NCBI RefSeq assembly: GCF_029854195.1
Contig: NZ_CP122960.1
Span: forward strand, 3,106,001 to 3,170,000
Reading direction: 5' to 3'
DNA from: Amylibacter sp. IMCC11727
GTDB taxonomy: Bacteria; Pseudomonadota; Alphaproteobacteria; Rhodobacterales; Rhodobacteraceae
Length of the DNA: 64,000 nucleotides
Position 1 is the first letter of the stretch, and each line of letters begins with the position of its first letter. The notes under the pieces are model-generated. The model made no database searches and was not told the origin of the DNA. It saw only the letters and a list, made by a program, of their open reading frames with translations. The position numbers were made by a program, and so were the translations under genes. This document shows, one piece after another, positions 34,523 through 43,557 of the stretch.

Positions 34523-34804
34523 TCAGCTGCCGTTTAAACGATCCCGCAACAGCTTGCCCGTTTTAAAAAACGGCACATGCTTTTCGTCCACCTGCACAGT
34601 TTCACCCGTGCGTGGATTGCGCCCAACCCGCGCATCACGTTTTTTCACTGAAAATGCACCAAAGCCGCGCAATTCCACGCGGTCACCATTCGCAAGTGCT
34701 TCAATAATTTCGTTGAATACAGTGGACACAATGCGCTCCACATCGCGCTGATACAGGTGTGGATTGGCTTCGGCAATTTTCTCCACGAGTTCCGAACGTA
34801 TCAT
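34523..34804 (-). CDS. ihfB: Integration host factor beta subunit
   Basis: 93-residue HU/IHF-fold DNA-bending protein. The N-terminal MIRSELVEKIAEANPHL helix, GFGAFSVKKRDAR and the DNA-intercalating arm with GRNPRTGE are clear, and the VPFFKTGKLLRDRL tail is typical of IHF beta. GGAGG precedes the ATG. The neighbourhood of rpsA and lapA supports ihfB over ihfA or hup. Confidence 0.95.
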   Translation of the reverse strand: MIRSELVEKIAEANPHLYQRDVERIVSTVFNEIIEALANGDRVELRGFGAFSVKKRDARVGRNPRTGETVQVDEKHVPFFKTGKLLRDRLNGS

Positions 34805-34867
34805 AGACTAATATCCTCCCAAGGTGCGGCCTTATACTGGCTCAGCTAACACAGGAGTTTACAGAAT

Positions 34868-35785
34868 TTACTTTGCGATGGAATAGAGCCGAGGCCCTGT
34901 TTGCCCCGAAATACGCTCTAAGTTGCCGTTTTTGAGTAGAAATTTCCCGACAGGCCCGAAAAAACCGCCCTCTTCATACTCTAACTCATAGGTATCAACA
35001 GGCAGCTCAGCTTCTACCGATTCGAGCGAATCGAGGTATTCTTTGGCCGCATCAAACCCGCCAATCGCGTCAATCAGCTTTAAATCCAGTGCCAAACGGC
35101 CCGTAAACACACGTCCATCGGCCACATTATCCAGCGCTGCACCGCTGAGCCCGCGGCGCTCTTCCACCAGAGCACGGAACCATTGGTAGCTTTCGTCAAT
35201 CAGTGCCTTTTCCGCTGCAATAGATGCCTCAGTTGGCTTACGAAACGGCGATGGCCCGCCCTTAACTTCGGATGACCGAATGGTCTGCATCGTCACACCG
35301 ATTTTTGTCAGCAAATCCGTCACATCGGGGTATTCCATAATCACACCGATGGACCCCGTGATGGTATTGCCCCGCGCGATGATATGATCCGTACCAATCG
35401 CCGCGATATACCCGCCCGATGCGGCCACTTCGCCCAGCACAGACACAACGGGTTTCTTCTTTGAAATCTTACGCAACCGCTCATACACGGCCTCTGATCC
35501 AACAGTCGTGCCACCGGGGCTGCTGATGGACAGGATCAACGCCTTTGCGTTGTCATTCTCTTCGACCTTTTTCAGGGCCGCATCCAGAATTGGATCGTCA
35601 TAAATTACGCCGCGAATTTTTACGTGGGCAATGTGATCCCCAAACCGCGGCCCCCCGCCAAAAAATGCACCGATAACGCCGAGCAGGACAATGAACCCGA
35701 TTGTCACAAACACGCCGCGCCAAAAAGCAGAGCGGCGCCACTTACGGCGCCGCTCTTCATAGAAATCACGTTCCAGAGCGTCCAT
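34868..35785 (-). CDS. sppA: Signal peptide peptidase SppA, S49 family
   Basis: 305 residues, with a basic N-terminus then one membrane segment (about 24-45). The S49 core has the nucleophile Ser in AASGGYIAAI and the general-base Lys in RSSEVKGGPSPFR; TGSIGVIMEYPDV links them. It degrades cleaved signal peptides in the membrane. The short single-domain form is usual for alphaproteobacteria. GGAGA precedes the ATG, 26 bases after rpsA. Confidence 0.94.
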   Translation of the reverse strand: MDALERDFYEERRRKWRRSAFWRGVFVTIGFIVLLGVIGAFFGGGPRFGDHIAHVKIRGVIYDDPILDAALKKVEENDNAKALILSISSPGGTTVGSEAVYERLRKISKKKPVVSVLGEVAASGGYIAAIGTDHIIARGNTITGSIGVIMEYPDVTDLLTKIGVTMQTIRSSEVKGGPSPFRKPTEASIAAEKALIDESYQWFRALVEERRGLSGAALDNVADGRVFTGRLALDLKLIDAIGGFDAAKEYLDSLESVEAELPVDTYELEYEEGGFFGPVGKFLLKNGNLERISGQTGPRLYSIAK

Positions 35786-35811
35786 TGGTCTCTCCTTCCC
35801 GTGTGATCGAC

Positions 35812-37491
35812 TTATTCGTCGTCGCCGCCGCCCTTCAGGGCCGCGCCAAGGATGTCACCCAAAGACGCACCAGAGTCAGAGGAACCGTACTGCTGTACCG
35901 CTTCTTTCTCTTCTGCAATCTCACGTGCTTTGATCGACAGACCAAGACGACGTGTGGATTTGTCGATGTTGGTTACGCGTGCATCAATGCTGTCACCAAC
36001 GCTGAAACGCTCTGGGCGCTGTTCAGCACGGTCACGGGACAGGTCAGAACGACGGATGAAGGATTTCATGCCTTCGTGCTCTACTTCAATGCCACCGTCT
36101 TCGATGGATGTCACAGTCACAGTCACAACCGCACCGCGCTTCACGCCGGCTGTTGCATCTGCAAACGGATCACCGTCCAGCGCTTTGATAGACAAGGAGA
36201 TACGCTCTTTTTCCGCATCAATGTCTGTCACAACGGCTTTCACCATGTCGCCTTTGTTGTAATCGGCCATGGCTTCTTCGCCAGAACGATCCCAATCCAG
36301 ATCGGACAAGTGAACCATACCGTCGATGTCGCCGTCCAAGCCAACAAACAGACCGAATTCAGTGATGTTCTTAACTTCACCTTCAACTTCTGTGCCGATT
36401 GGGAATGCAGTTTCGAAGTTCTCCCATGGGTTGCCCTGAGTTTGCTTCAGGCCAAGGGATACACGACGCTTCACGCTGTCGATTTCCAGAACCATCACTT
36501 CTACTTCCTGAGATGTAGAAACGATTTTGCCTGGGTGTACGTTCTTCTTGGTCCAAGACATTTCGGACACGTGAACCAGACCTTCAACACCAGCTTCCAG
36601 CTCTACAAACGCACCGTAATCGGTGATGTTTGTAACGCGGCCCATGTGGACGGACTCAAGTGGGTAACGTGCTTCAACATCGCCCCAAGGATCGTCCTGC
36701 AGCTGTTTCATGCCAAGGCTGATGCGGTGGGTTTCTTTGTTGATCTTGATCACCTGAACTTTGATCGTTTCACCGATTGTCAGGATTTCAGATGGGTGGT
36801 TCACACGGCGCCATGCCATGTCTGTCACGTGCAACAGGCCGTCTACACCGCCCAAGTCAACGAAGGCACCGTATTCAGTGATGTTCTTAACAACACCGTC
36901 AACTGTTTCGCCTTCAGACAGGTTACCCACGATTTCCGCACGCTGTTCTGCGCGTGATTCTTCAAGGATAGCACGACGGGACACAACGATGTTGCCACGA
37001 CGACGGTCCATTTTCAGGATTTGGAATGGCTGTGCCATGCCCATCAATGGGCCAGCATCACGCACAGGGCGCACGTCCACTTGGGAGCCTGGCAAAAACG
37101 CAACCGCGCCGCCCAGATCCACTGTAAAGCCGCCTTTAACACGACCAAAGATTGCGCCTTCAACGCGCTCTTCTGCTTCGTGGGCTTTTTCCAAACGATC
37201 CCATGCCTCTTCGCGACGGGCTTTGTCACGAGAGATAACCGCTTCACCGCGGGCGTTTTCAACACGCTCGAGGTAAACCTCTACGCTGTCGCCAACTTCG
37301 ATTTCAGGGGCTTGGCCTGGGGCCGCAAATTCTTTCAGCTCAACACGGCCTTCCATTTTGTAGCCGATGTCGATGATGGCCTGACCAGCTTCGATTGCCA
37401 GTACTGTGCCTTTTACAACCGAACCTTCGTCCGGTGTGTCAATTTCAAAACTCTCTTGCAGTAGAGCTTCAAACTCTTCCATAGATGCCAT
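35812..37491 (-). CDS. rpsA: 30S ribosomal protein S1
   Basis: 559 residues with six S1 RNA-binding repeats (about 20-90, 105-175, 190-260, 275-347, 362-434 and 449-522). Repeats three to five carry the classical VKNITEYGAFVDLGG-type core. S1 helps the ribosome bind mRNA leaders. The start ATG 37491 (MASMEEFEALL) has AAGGA upstream; longer in-frame starts extend into the leader. sppA and ihfB follow. The upstream neighbour on this strand is the RTX gene; cmk would be the usual neighbour. Confidence 0.97.
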   Translation of the reverse strand: MASMEEFEALLQESFEIDTPDEGSVVKGTVLAIEAGQAIIDIGYKMEGRVELKEFAAPGQAPEIEVGDSVEVYLERVENARGEAVISRDKARREEAWDRLEKAHEAEERVEGAIFGRVKGGFTVDLGGAVAFLPGSQVDVRPVRDAGPLMGMAQPFQILKMDRRRGNIVVSRRAILEESRAEQRAEIVGNLSEGETVDGVVKNITEYGAFVDLGGVDGLLHVTDMAWRRVNHPSEILTIGETIKVQVIKINKETHRISLGMKQLQDDPWGDVEARYPLESVHMGRVTNITDYGAFVELEAGVEGLVHVSEMSWTKKNVHPGKIVSTSQEVEVMVLEIDSVKRRVSLGLKQTQGNPWENFETAFPIGTEVEGEVKNITEFGLFVGLDGDIDGMVHLSDLDWDRSGEEAMADYNKGDMVKAVVTDIDAEKERISLSIKALDGDPFADATAGVKRGAVVTVTVTSIEDGGIEVEHEGMKSFIRRSDLSRDRAEQRPERFSVGDSIDARVTNIDKSTRRLGLSIKAREIAEEKEAVQQYGSSDSGASLGDILGAALKGGGDDE

Positions 37492-37594
37492 TATAGCGTT
37501 TCCTTCATAAGTTTTTTCTGGCCGCGCGGTTTGGTCCACGGGTCTTTGGGTTTCGTTTCCCCGCGATAAGCAAGAGTTTCGCTCAAACACACAA

Positions 37595-37616
37595 AGGGCT
37601 GGAGTGTTCCAGCCCT
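37595..37616 (-). terminator. Strong hairpin upstream of rpsA
   Basis: AGGGCTGGA pairs perfectly with TCCAGCCCT around a 4-base loop. On the minus strand TTTGTGTGTTT follows. It lies about 105 bases before the rpsA start. It may end upstream transcription or form part of the rpsA leader. Confidence 0.5.
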
Positions 37617-37708
37617 GCTCAACTCATCGACGGTCTATGCCATCACCGCTTACCACGATTGCCCGCGCGTATAGCTGGGAATAGGGGGAAGGGCAAGGGG
37701 GATGAATC

Positions 37709-37739
37709 GGTTTCAACACAGCAAAACAATGCTGAAACC
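37709..37739 (-). terminator. Hairpin downstream of the RTX gene
   Basis: GGTTTCA pairs with TGAAACC, with further pairs AGCA/TGCT-like inside, starting 8 bases after the RTX stop. There is no T-tract, so termination is only likely. Confidence 0.45.
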
Positions 37740-37746
37740 ATCACAA

Positions 37747-39738
37747 TCAAACAAACTCGATGTCATTTCCTAACATGCCAATAACGGACACATTTTCAAC
37801 GATCAGCACATCGCCACCACCAAAGTCCAGCACAGCATCGCCGTCAATAATTGACCCGTACAGGGTCAAGAAGTCGGCCATCGACAAGCCACTGCCATTG
37901 AAAGCCGCGTCGAGGTAAATTGTGTCTTTGTTGTTCTGAAAATCAGTAACGGTGTCGACATCATCGCCGACATAAAAGTGGAAGTAGTCAGCATGCGCTC
38001 CACCCGTCAGTCGATCGTTACCCGTCCCCCCCGCAACAAGATCGTTGCCATTCCCTCCTAAAAGGACATCACTGCCCGAGCCACCAAACAGCGAGTCATC
38101 GCTGTTATGACCCTTCAAACGATCCGTGCCGTCCCCTCCAAAAAGTTGGTCACGCCCACTTCCGCCTTCAAGGACATCGTTGTGGAGCCCACCAAACAGA
38201 GTGTCATTGCCAGTCCCACCAAGAAGTTTGTCATTGCCTTCATCACCGTGAAGCTCATCGCGGCCTGATTGTCCCTTTATTCGATCATCGCCACCGTTCC
38301 CGAAAATCGTATCGTACCCCGCGCGACCATACAGAAGGTTTCTTTGACCATCTCCTGTCAATGTGTCCCCGAAACTCGAACCCGTTAGGTTTTCAAACCC
38401 AATCAACGTATCAAGCCCTGCCCCAACGGTATCTTGTGCCGTGCCTTGTAGCATCAAACTTACCACAACGCCCGATTCAGCTGTTCTATACCCTGCGGTG
38501 TCTCCATTTACATGGCCAGCGGCATCCATGTAATCGTCTCCGTTTCCGCCATCAATGTAATCATCACCACCTGCGTTCGGCGCTAATATTCCGTCGAAAT
38601 CATTTTCGAAATCACCAAAAATATCGTCGTCTCCATCGCCACCAAACAATGTATCATTCCCAAAGGTGATGTTTGACGCAAGAATGCCCGAACCAGATTG
38701 TATCCCGCCAATGTCACCCCGTATCCAATCTGTTCCATCTCCGCCATAGATGGTGTCATTTCCAGCAACAAAGATGGAACTAGAGTTGGAGTCCGAAATC
38801 GAACTAATATCGCCATAAAGATGATCCAGACCGCTGCCAGCAAAAACAAGATCATCGCCACTGGTTAGCGATCCTCTGAAAAAACTGGAAACGTCCCCAT
38901 AAACATAGTCATTGCCACTGCCCGTGTGGATTTCATCATTACCTGCATCAATTATGCTGAAAACCCAAACACTTGATAGACTGCTGGCATCTCCAGTGGC
39001 GGTTATCCCCCCGTCTCCAGCAAAAATTCTATCGTCACCGCCGAACAATGTCCCACTATTGAGGCTGGCAATATCACCATAGATGATGAATTTTCCTGTC
39101 AACAAGCCAGATGTATCAATGATATCATCACCGCCAACCAACGTACCTTCTTTCAAATTGGTCGCATCACCCATAATAGCGGATGTACCATTGGTTGCGC
39201 CACTTATGATAAAGTGGTCCGAACCCGCATAAATCGTTTCGGTGCTGCGGAAGGATTCAAAATCGCCTCTCAAATAGGCCGTCGAATTTCCTGTTAAAAC
39301 TTGTGTAAACGTATCATCTCCACCGTCAGAGTCCGTAAGCGCACCATTTTCGGCAACAAATGATGGGTAATCTCCTACAAGAAAGCTTCCACTGCCTGTT
39401 GGAAGCATAAAGGTGTCATTCCCAGATAAGACCTCACGGCAAAAACTCCGATGACCTTGCAGCAGCAGAAGGATATTTGCATCGTCAATTTCTGTAATTT
39501 CAATGTCTACATTCGAATTGTTAGACAGATTTATATTGACCGATGTCACAACGCCAGAAACCAAGTTTCCACTCGCATCATACGAAAAATTTCCGAATGC
39601 GGTTACGGTATCGCCCGAAGATGTGCGCCATTCATAAACAACGTCAGTCGCTTGTAACTCAGATTGGAAATCAATTAGGTCGGTGCCGTAAATAAATCTA
39701 ACTGTGCTACTTGCATTTGTAGCGTCAAAAATAGCCAT
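37747..39738 (-). CDS. RTX calcium-binding repeat protein with unusual N-terminal repeats
   Basis: 663 residues, Gly/Asp-rich and acidic, without signal peptide, as expected for type I secretion. Residues about 455-590 hold canonical nonapeptide repeats (for example GGSGSDVLLGGNGNDLVAGG) that bind calcium, and the C-terminal 70 residues resemble a type I secretion signal. Residues about 120-400 carry nine units of 28-36 residues, each opening with GD (YGDIASL, YGDVSSF, YGDISSI) and containing a GGDD- or GND-type turn. ATG 39738 (MAIFDATN) follows AGGAAG. No type I transporter is nearby. It separates cmk from rpsA, genes that usually adjoin. Confidence 0.88.
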   Translation of the reverse strand: MAIFDATNASSTVRFIYGTDLIDFQSELQATDVVYEWRTSSGDTVTAFGNFSYDASGNLVSGVVTSVNINLSNNSNVDIEITEIDDANILLLLQGHRSFCREVLSGNDTFMLPTGSGSFLVGDYPSFVAENGALTDSDGGDDTFTQVLTGNSTAYLRGDFESFRSTETIYAGSDHFIISGATNGTSAIMGDATNLKEGTLVGGDDIIDTSGLLTGKFIIYGDIASLNSGTLFGGDDRIFAGDGGITATGDASSLSSVWVFSIIDAGNDEIHTGSGNDYVYGDVSSFFRGSLTSGDDLVFAGSGLDHLYGDISSISDSNSSSIFVAGNDTIYGGDGTDWIRGDIGGIQSGSGILASNITFGNDTLFGGDGDDDIFGDFENDFDGILAPNAGGDDYIDGGNGDDYMDAAGHVNGDTAGYRTAESGVVVSLMLQGTAQDTVGAGLDTLIGFENLTGSSFGDTLTGDGQRNLLYGRAGYDTIFGNGGDDRIKGQSGRDELHGDEGNDKLLGGTGNDTLFGGLHNDVLEGGSGRDQLFGGDGTDRLKGHNSDDSLFGGSGSDVLLGGNGNDLVAGGTGNDRLTGGAHADYFHFYVGDDVDTVTDFQNNKDTIYLDAAFNGSGLSMADFLTLYGSIIDGDAVLDFGGGDVLIVENVSVIGMLGNDIEFV

Positions 39739-40022
39739 CGTTTCTCTTCCTAAACCGATCATTAATCAAAACAAAAACTTGCTACGAAGATGACGACGAA
39801 CGCCATTGTATTCAAGTCAAATCGAGACACTAATTTTGTTCAATGATTTTGCCGAAGGAGCCGCGCGAAGCCATGTTCAAGCGCGCTGCTTTACCAAACG
39901 CAACAAACCTTAACGCCGCCCTCACAACACTGTGTATGGGTGGTTTGCACCCTTGGTTCTGGGTAGTTTGCTTTTTTCAAAAAACCCCAAAACCCGCCAA
40001 ATCTTACCGCACCGTGCGCTCC

Positions 40023-40544
40023 TTACAATTCCTGACCTTTCTTTCTCAGTTCCTCAAACAGCTCCTCATAAATCCCATTGCTATCGCCGCCGCCAAACAC
40101 CTGTGCGCCGCCCGAATACGCCTGCCCATAAGTTCGCGCCACGTTGATTGTTTGCACCAGTGCGGACAGCAGTTGATCCTTTTTCAGCGGCGACAACGGA
40201 TGGATAAACGCGCCCCACAACCGCCCTTGGGCAATGGCGTATCTGGCATCCAACGCACTGTCGAAATTCGCCTGCATCACCCGCAACAATTCCGCCTGTG
40301 ACATGCCCTCAGCGGACCTGATTGGCACCATCGCCCGCATCCGATCCGCCTTTGCATCAGCGATGACAATCACGGGAATTCCCTCAATAGTCATTTCAAT
40401 TGCATTGCCTGAAACTTTGGCATCAGGGTCCACTGCCAGCAGAATTCCACCCATGCGATTCATGGTCATTGGGGGTTCAGGATCTTGGGCAAAAACAGGA
40501 AGGCTGGTCAGAAACACCAGCGCAGCTAGGGCAATCATTCGCAT
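40023..40544 (-). CDS. Secreted protein of unknown function, YbjN-like
   Basis: 173 residues with a clear Sec signal peptide (about 1-19, ending VFAQD). The mature part, with VPIRSAEGMSQAELLRVMQANF and GRLWGAFIHPLSPL, resembles the YbjN/type III chaperone-like fold in its alternation of strands and helices, but I cannot assign a function. The C-terminus is Gly/Glu-rich. It lies between cmk and the RTX gene on the same strand, in a segment that interrupts the usual cmk-rpsA order. Confidence 0.75.
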   Translation of the reverse strand: MRMIALAALVFLTSLPVFAQDPEPPMTMNRMGGILLAVDPDAKVSGNAIEMTIEGIPVIVIADAKADRMRAMVPIRSAEGMSQAELLRVMQANFDSALDARYAIAQGRLWGAFIHPLSPLKKDQLLSALVQTINVARTYGQAYSGGAQVFGGGDSNGIYEELFEELRKKGQEL

Positions 40545-40628
40545 ATCTACACCTTTGAATTAGAGTTGTTTTTCCAACCCTAACGCAAAAACCCTAACAT
40601 GCTCTGCAAGTTTTAGTGATCTGAGTTT

Positions 40629-41258
40629 TCAGCCGTGCCGCGCATCTACCGCCGCAATGGCTGCAGCCACCGCATCATCAATGGACATTTCAGAGGTATC
40701 CAAAACAATCGCATCTTCGGCAGCGGCCAAAGGGGCCACATCCCGTTCACTGTCCCGCGCATCGCGGGCTTGAACGTCTGCCAAGACTGTATCGAAATCG
40801 GTCTCTTCGCCCCGCGCTGCCAACTCTTTGTAACGGCGCTCTGCGCGGACCTCGGCGCTGGCGGTGACAAACAGTTTCACATCCGCATCAGGGCAAATCA
40901 CCGTGCCGATATCACGCCCATCCAGAACCGCCCCACCTGCGCGTGCAGCGAAAGTCTGTTGAAACGTCACAAGGGCTTCACGCACTTCGGGAATGACCGC
41001 CACTTTACTGGCCGCTTGTGCCACCGCTGCGGTGCGCAGATCGTCCCGTTCCAGATCAGCTTCACTGACTTCAGTGGCCAAAGCGATCACCGCGTCTTCC
41101 TCCAAAGACGGACCAATCTTTTCGAGCGCAACACGCCCGACCACACGGTACAACAACCCCGTATCCAAATGCGCAAACCCAAAATGCGCCGCCACCGCTT
41201 TCGCGACAGTGCCTTTGCCCGCTGCGGCGGGGCCATCAATTGCAACAACAAAACTCAT
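40629..41258 (-). CDS. cmk: Cytidylate kinase
   Basis: 209 residues. Phosphorylates CMP and dCMP. The P-loop reads IDGPAAAGKGTVAKAVA at the N-terminus, GLLYRVVGR follows, and LDGRDIGTVICPDADVKLFV is the CMP-binding region; ARDSERDVAPL precedes the C-terminal VLDTSEMSIDDAV. It follows aroA on the same strand. Confidence 0.96.
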   Translation of the reverse strand: MSFVVAIDGPAAAGKGTVAKAVAAHFGFAHLDTGLLYRVVGRVALEKIGPSLEEDAVIALATEVSEADLERDDLRTAAVAQAASKVAVIPEVREALVTFQQTFAARAGGAVLDGRDIGTVICPDADVKLFVTASAEVRAERRYKELAARGEETDFDTVLADVQARDARDSERDVAPLAAAEDAIVLDTSEMSIDDAVAAAIAAVDARHG

Positions 41259-41337
41259 GGGCCGTACTTTCGCCTAAACGTTTGTCCCCTGTGCAGACCC
41301 TAGCCAAGCCAGCATCAAATGGGAAACCAAAATGGAT

Positions 41338-42684
41338 TTACGTATTGTCGCGGGTGATTTGCGCGCCCAGTTTACCCATCAAATCATTAAAAATCGGAAA
41401 ACTGGTGACAATTGCGCCGCCGTCATCCACGGAAACAGGCTTTTGCGTCGCCAACCCCATGCACAAAAACGACATGGCAATGCGGTGATCTAAATGGGTT
41501 TTGGCCGTGCCTCCGCCCATGACATCCCCTTCGCGTCCATGCACAATCATGTAATCTGGGCCGTCTTCGACCTCCACACCCATGGCACGCAGGCCCACCA
41601 CCATCGCATCAATGCGGTCGCATTCTTTGACCCGCAGTTCGGCCACACCGCGCATCACGGTTTTGCCTTTGGCAAAAGAAGCGACAACAGACAGGATCGG
41701 ATATTCATCAATCATGCTTGGCGCACGGCTAGGTGGTACTTCAATCCCTGTCAACGAACTCGCCTTCACCCGCAAATCCGCCACAGGTTCGCCGCCCTCT
41801 TCGCGGCGGTTTTCAAACGTAATATCCGCGCCCATTTCAACCAGCGTATCAAACAATCCTGCGCGCGTTGGGTTCAATCCGATGTTAGGCAACACCACCT
41901 CGGACCCTTCAACAATCAGCGCCGCACACACTGGAAACGCCGCCGACGAAGGGTCACGCGGCACGGCGATTTCTTGCGCTTTCAATTCAGGTTGACCTTG
42001 CAAGGTAATCTCATATCCAGCCGCCGTTTTCACGGTTTCAATCTCTGCCCCGAACCCGCGCAACATCCGCTCGGAATGATCCCGTGTTGCTTCTGTTTCG
42101 ATCAGCACGGTTTCACCAGGTGTATTAAGCCCCGCCAATAACACCGCGGATTTAATCTGCGCAGAGGCGTGCGGGCTTGTGTATCGGACAGGAACAGGAT
42201 CACTCGCACCAACAATGGTCAGTGGTAACATTCCGTTGGATCGGCCCACAGCCTTTGCCCCAAACAGTGACAACGGTTCTGTAATGCGTCCCATCGGGCG
42301 GGAACGTAAACTGGCATCCCCCGTGAACGTGGCTGAAATCGGTGATGTGGCCATCGCCCCCATAATCAAGCGCACACCAGTGCCCGCGTTGCCACAATCA
42401 ATCACGTCATCTGGCTCGGCAAAGCCACCAACGCCCACACCATGAACAGACCACGCCTGTTCCCCGGTGCGCGTTACCTCGGCGCCAAAAGCCGCCATGG
42501 CTTTACCTGTGTCGAGCACATCCTGCCCTTCCAGCAGCCCCGTGATCTTCGTCTCGCCAACAGACAACGCACCTAGAATGAATGAACGGTGAGACACCGA
42601 CTTATCCCCAGGAATAATCGCCGTTCCCTTTAAGGGGCCCCCCTTGCGGGACGTCATTGGAATTGGATCACCGTGACCAGACAT
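41338..42684 (-). CDS. aroA: 3-phosphoshikimate 1-carboxyvinyltransferase (EPSP synthase)
   Basis: 448 residues. Joins shikimate 3-phosphate with phosphoenolpyruvate in the shikimate pathway. IPGDKSVSHRSFILGAL carries N-terminal ligands, DCGNAGTGVRLIMG is the family signature, and TGDASLRSRPMGRI and RVKECDRI follow. The form, with NAGTGVRL and an Ala after AG, resembles class II enzymes of alphaproteobacteria. It is upstream of cmk. Confidence 0.96.
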   Translation of the reverse strand: MSGHGDPIPMTSRKGGPLKGTAIIPGDKSVSHRSFILGALSVGETKITGLLEGQDVLDTGKAMAAFGAEVTRTGEQAWSVHGVGVGGFAEPDDVIDCGNAGTGVRLIMGAMATSPISATFTGDASLRSRPMGRITEPLSLFGAKAVGRSNGMLPLTIVGASDPVPVRYTSPHASAQIKSAVLLAGLNTPGETVLIETEATRDHSERMLRGFGAEIETVKTAAGYEITLQGQPELKAQEIAVPRDPSSAAFPVCAALIVEGSEVVLPNIGLNPTRAGLFDTLVEMGADITFENRREEGGEPVADLRVKASSLTGIEVPPSRAPSMIDEYPILSVVASFAKGKTVMRGVAELRVKECDRIDAMVVGLRAMGVEVEDGPDYMIVHGREGDVMGGGTAKTHLDHRIAMSFLCMGLATQKPVSVDDGGAIVTSFPIFNDLMGKLGAQITRDNT

Positions 42685-42748
42685 AACACATACCTTTTGT
42701 TCTTTTCCCGCAGCTATACCTAACCCACCAAAGGATCGCTACACCCAG

Positions 42749-42777
42749 CTTCTCTGTTCTTCAAATACTCAAAAATC
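42749..42777 (-). repeat. TTGAGTATTT-type intergenic motif after trmB
   Basis: On the minus strand TTTTTGAGTATTTGAAGA then ACAGAGAAG begins at the trmB stop. It resembles the elements at 19430-19500 and 27646-27675. Confidence 0.5.
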
Positions 42778-43486
42778 ACACGCGCCGAAACGTCATATAA
42801 TGGGCCGTCCGCCCCTCACGAAACGCCTTCTGCTCATACCTTGTGGAAATCCAGTCGCTCCACGGCTCGCGCCAATCGCTGGGACGTTCTGCCAACCACT
42901 CAAACCCAAACTTTGGCACTTGTTCCATGGTCTGACGCACATAATCGGGAATGTCCGTCGCCACCCGAAATTCAGCCCCCACCTTCAAACACTTTGCCAA
43001 TGGCACCAAATGCTCTTCGGTCACAAACCGCCGCCGATGATGGCGTGATTTTGGCCATGGATCGGGATAAAGCAAAAACGCCTTATCAATCGACCCTTCA
43101 GGCAGCACATCCATCATGTCCCGCGCATCCCCAGGATGCACAGCCATGTTTGTCACACCTGCCTTGCGGATTTTACCCAGCAATGTGGCAACGCCATTGA
43201 TATAAGGTTCACAGCCGATGATCCCTACATCTGGGTTTTGTTGCGCCTGATGAACAATATGCTCCCCACCGCCAAAGCCAACCTCTAACCAGACGGGTTT
43301 CCCACCAAACAGCGCGTCCAAGTCCAACGGGGTGCGATCAGGATTCTCTTCCCACGTCACACCTTTTGGCGCGAGCCCCTCAAGGTCCTCCGCCAAATAC
43401 CGCTCATGGGACTGGTGCAACCCTTTGCCCTTGGTCCGCCCATAAAAATTGCGCCAAGGCGCACCTGATACGTGTTTTTCTCTCAT
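42776..43486 (-). CDS. trmB: tRNA (guanine-N7-)-methyltransferase
   Basis: 236 residues. Methylates G46 of tRNA using SAM. LEVGFGGGEHI is the SAM-binding motif, FLLYPDPWPKSRHHRRRF is the diagnostic TrmB segment and the C-terminus has STRYEQKAFREGR. ATG 43486 (MREKHVSG) is the likely start. It lies just downstream of metK, which makes its methyl donor, but a terminator stands between. Confidence 0.95.
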   Translation of the reverse strand: MREKHVSGAPWRNFYGRTKGKGLHQSHERYLAEDLEGLAPKGVTWEENPDRTPLDLDALFGGKPVWLEVGFGGGEHIVHQAQQNPDVGIIGCEPYINGVATLLGKIRKAGVTNMAVHPGDARDMMDVLPEGSIDKAFLLYPDPWPKSRHHRRRFVTEEHLVPLAKCLKVGAEFRVATDIPDYVRQTMEQVPKFGFEWLAERPSDWREPWSDWISTRYEQKAFREGRTAHYMTFRRV

Positions 43487-43503
43487 GCGAAGCGCTCTAA
43501 ATG

Positions 43504-43536
43504 GAAAAGGCCCCAGATACAATCCAAGGCCTTTTC
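43504..43536 (-). terminator. Rho-independent terminator after metK
   Basis: GAAAAGGCC pairs with GGCCTTTTC across a 15-base loop, about 22 bases after the metK stop. The T-rich arm gives the minus-strand T-tract. It overlaps the trmB upstream region. Confidence 0.75.
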
Positions 43537-43557
43537 TATTTCAATTGGATTTTTTGG

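Noticed and set aside
35701..36957. 418-codon open frame on the plus strand
   Set aside because: Antisense to rpsA; rich in Phe, Cys and His with no recognisable domain.
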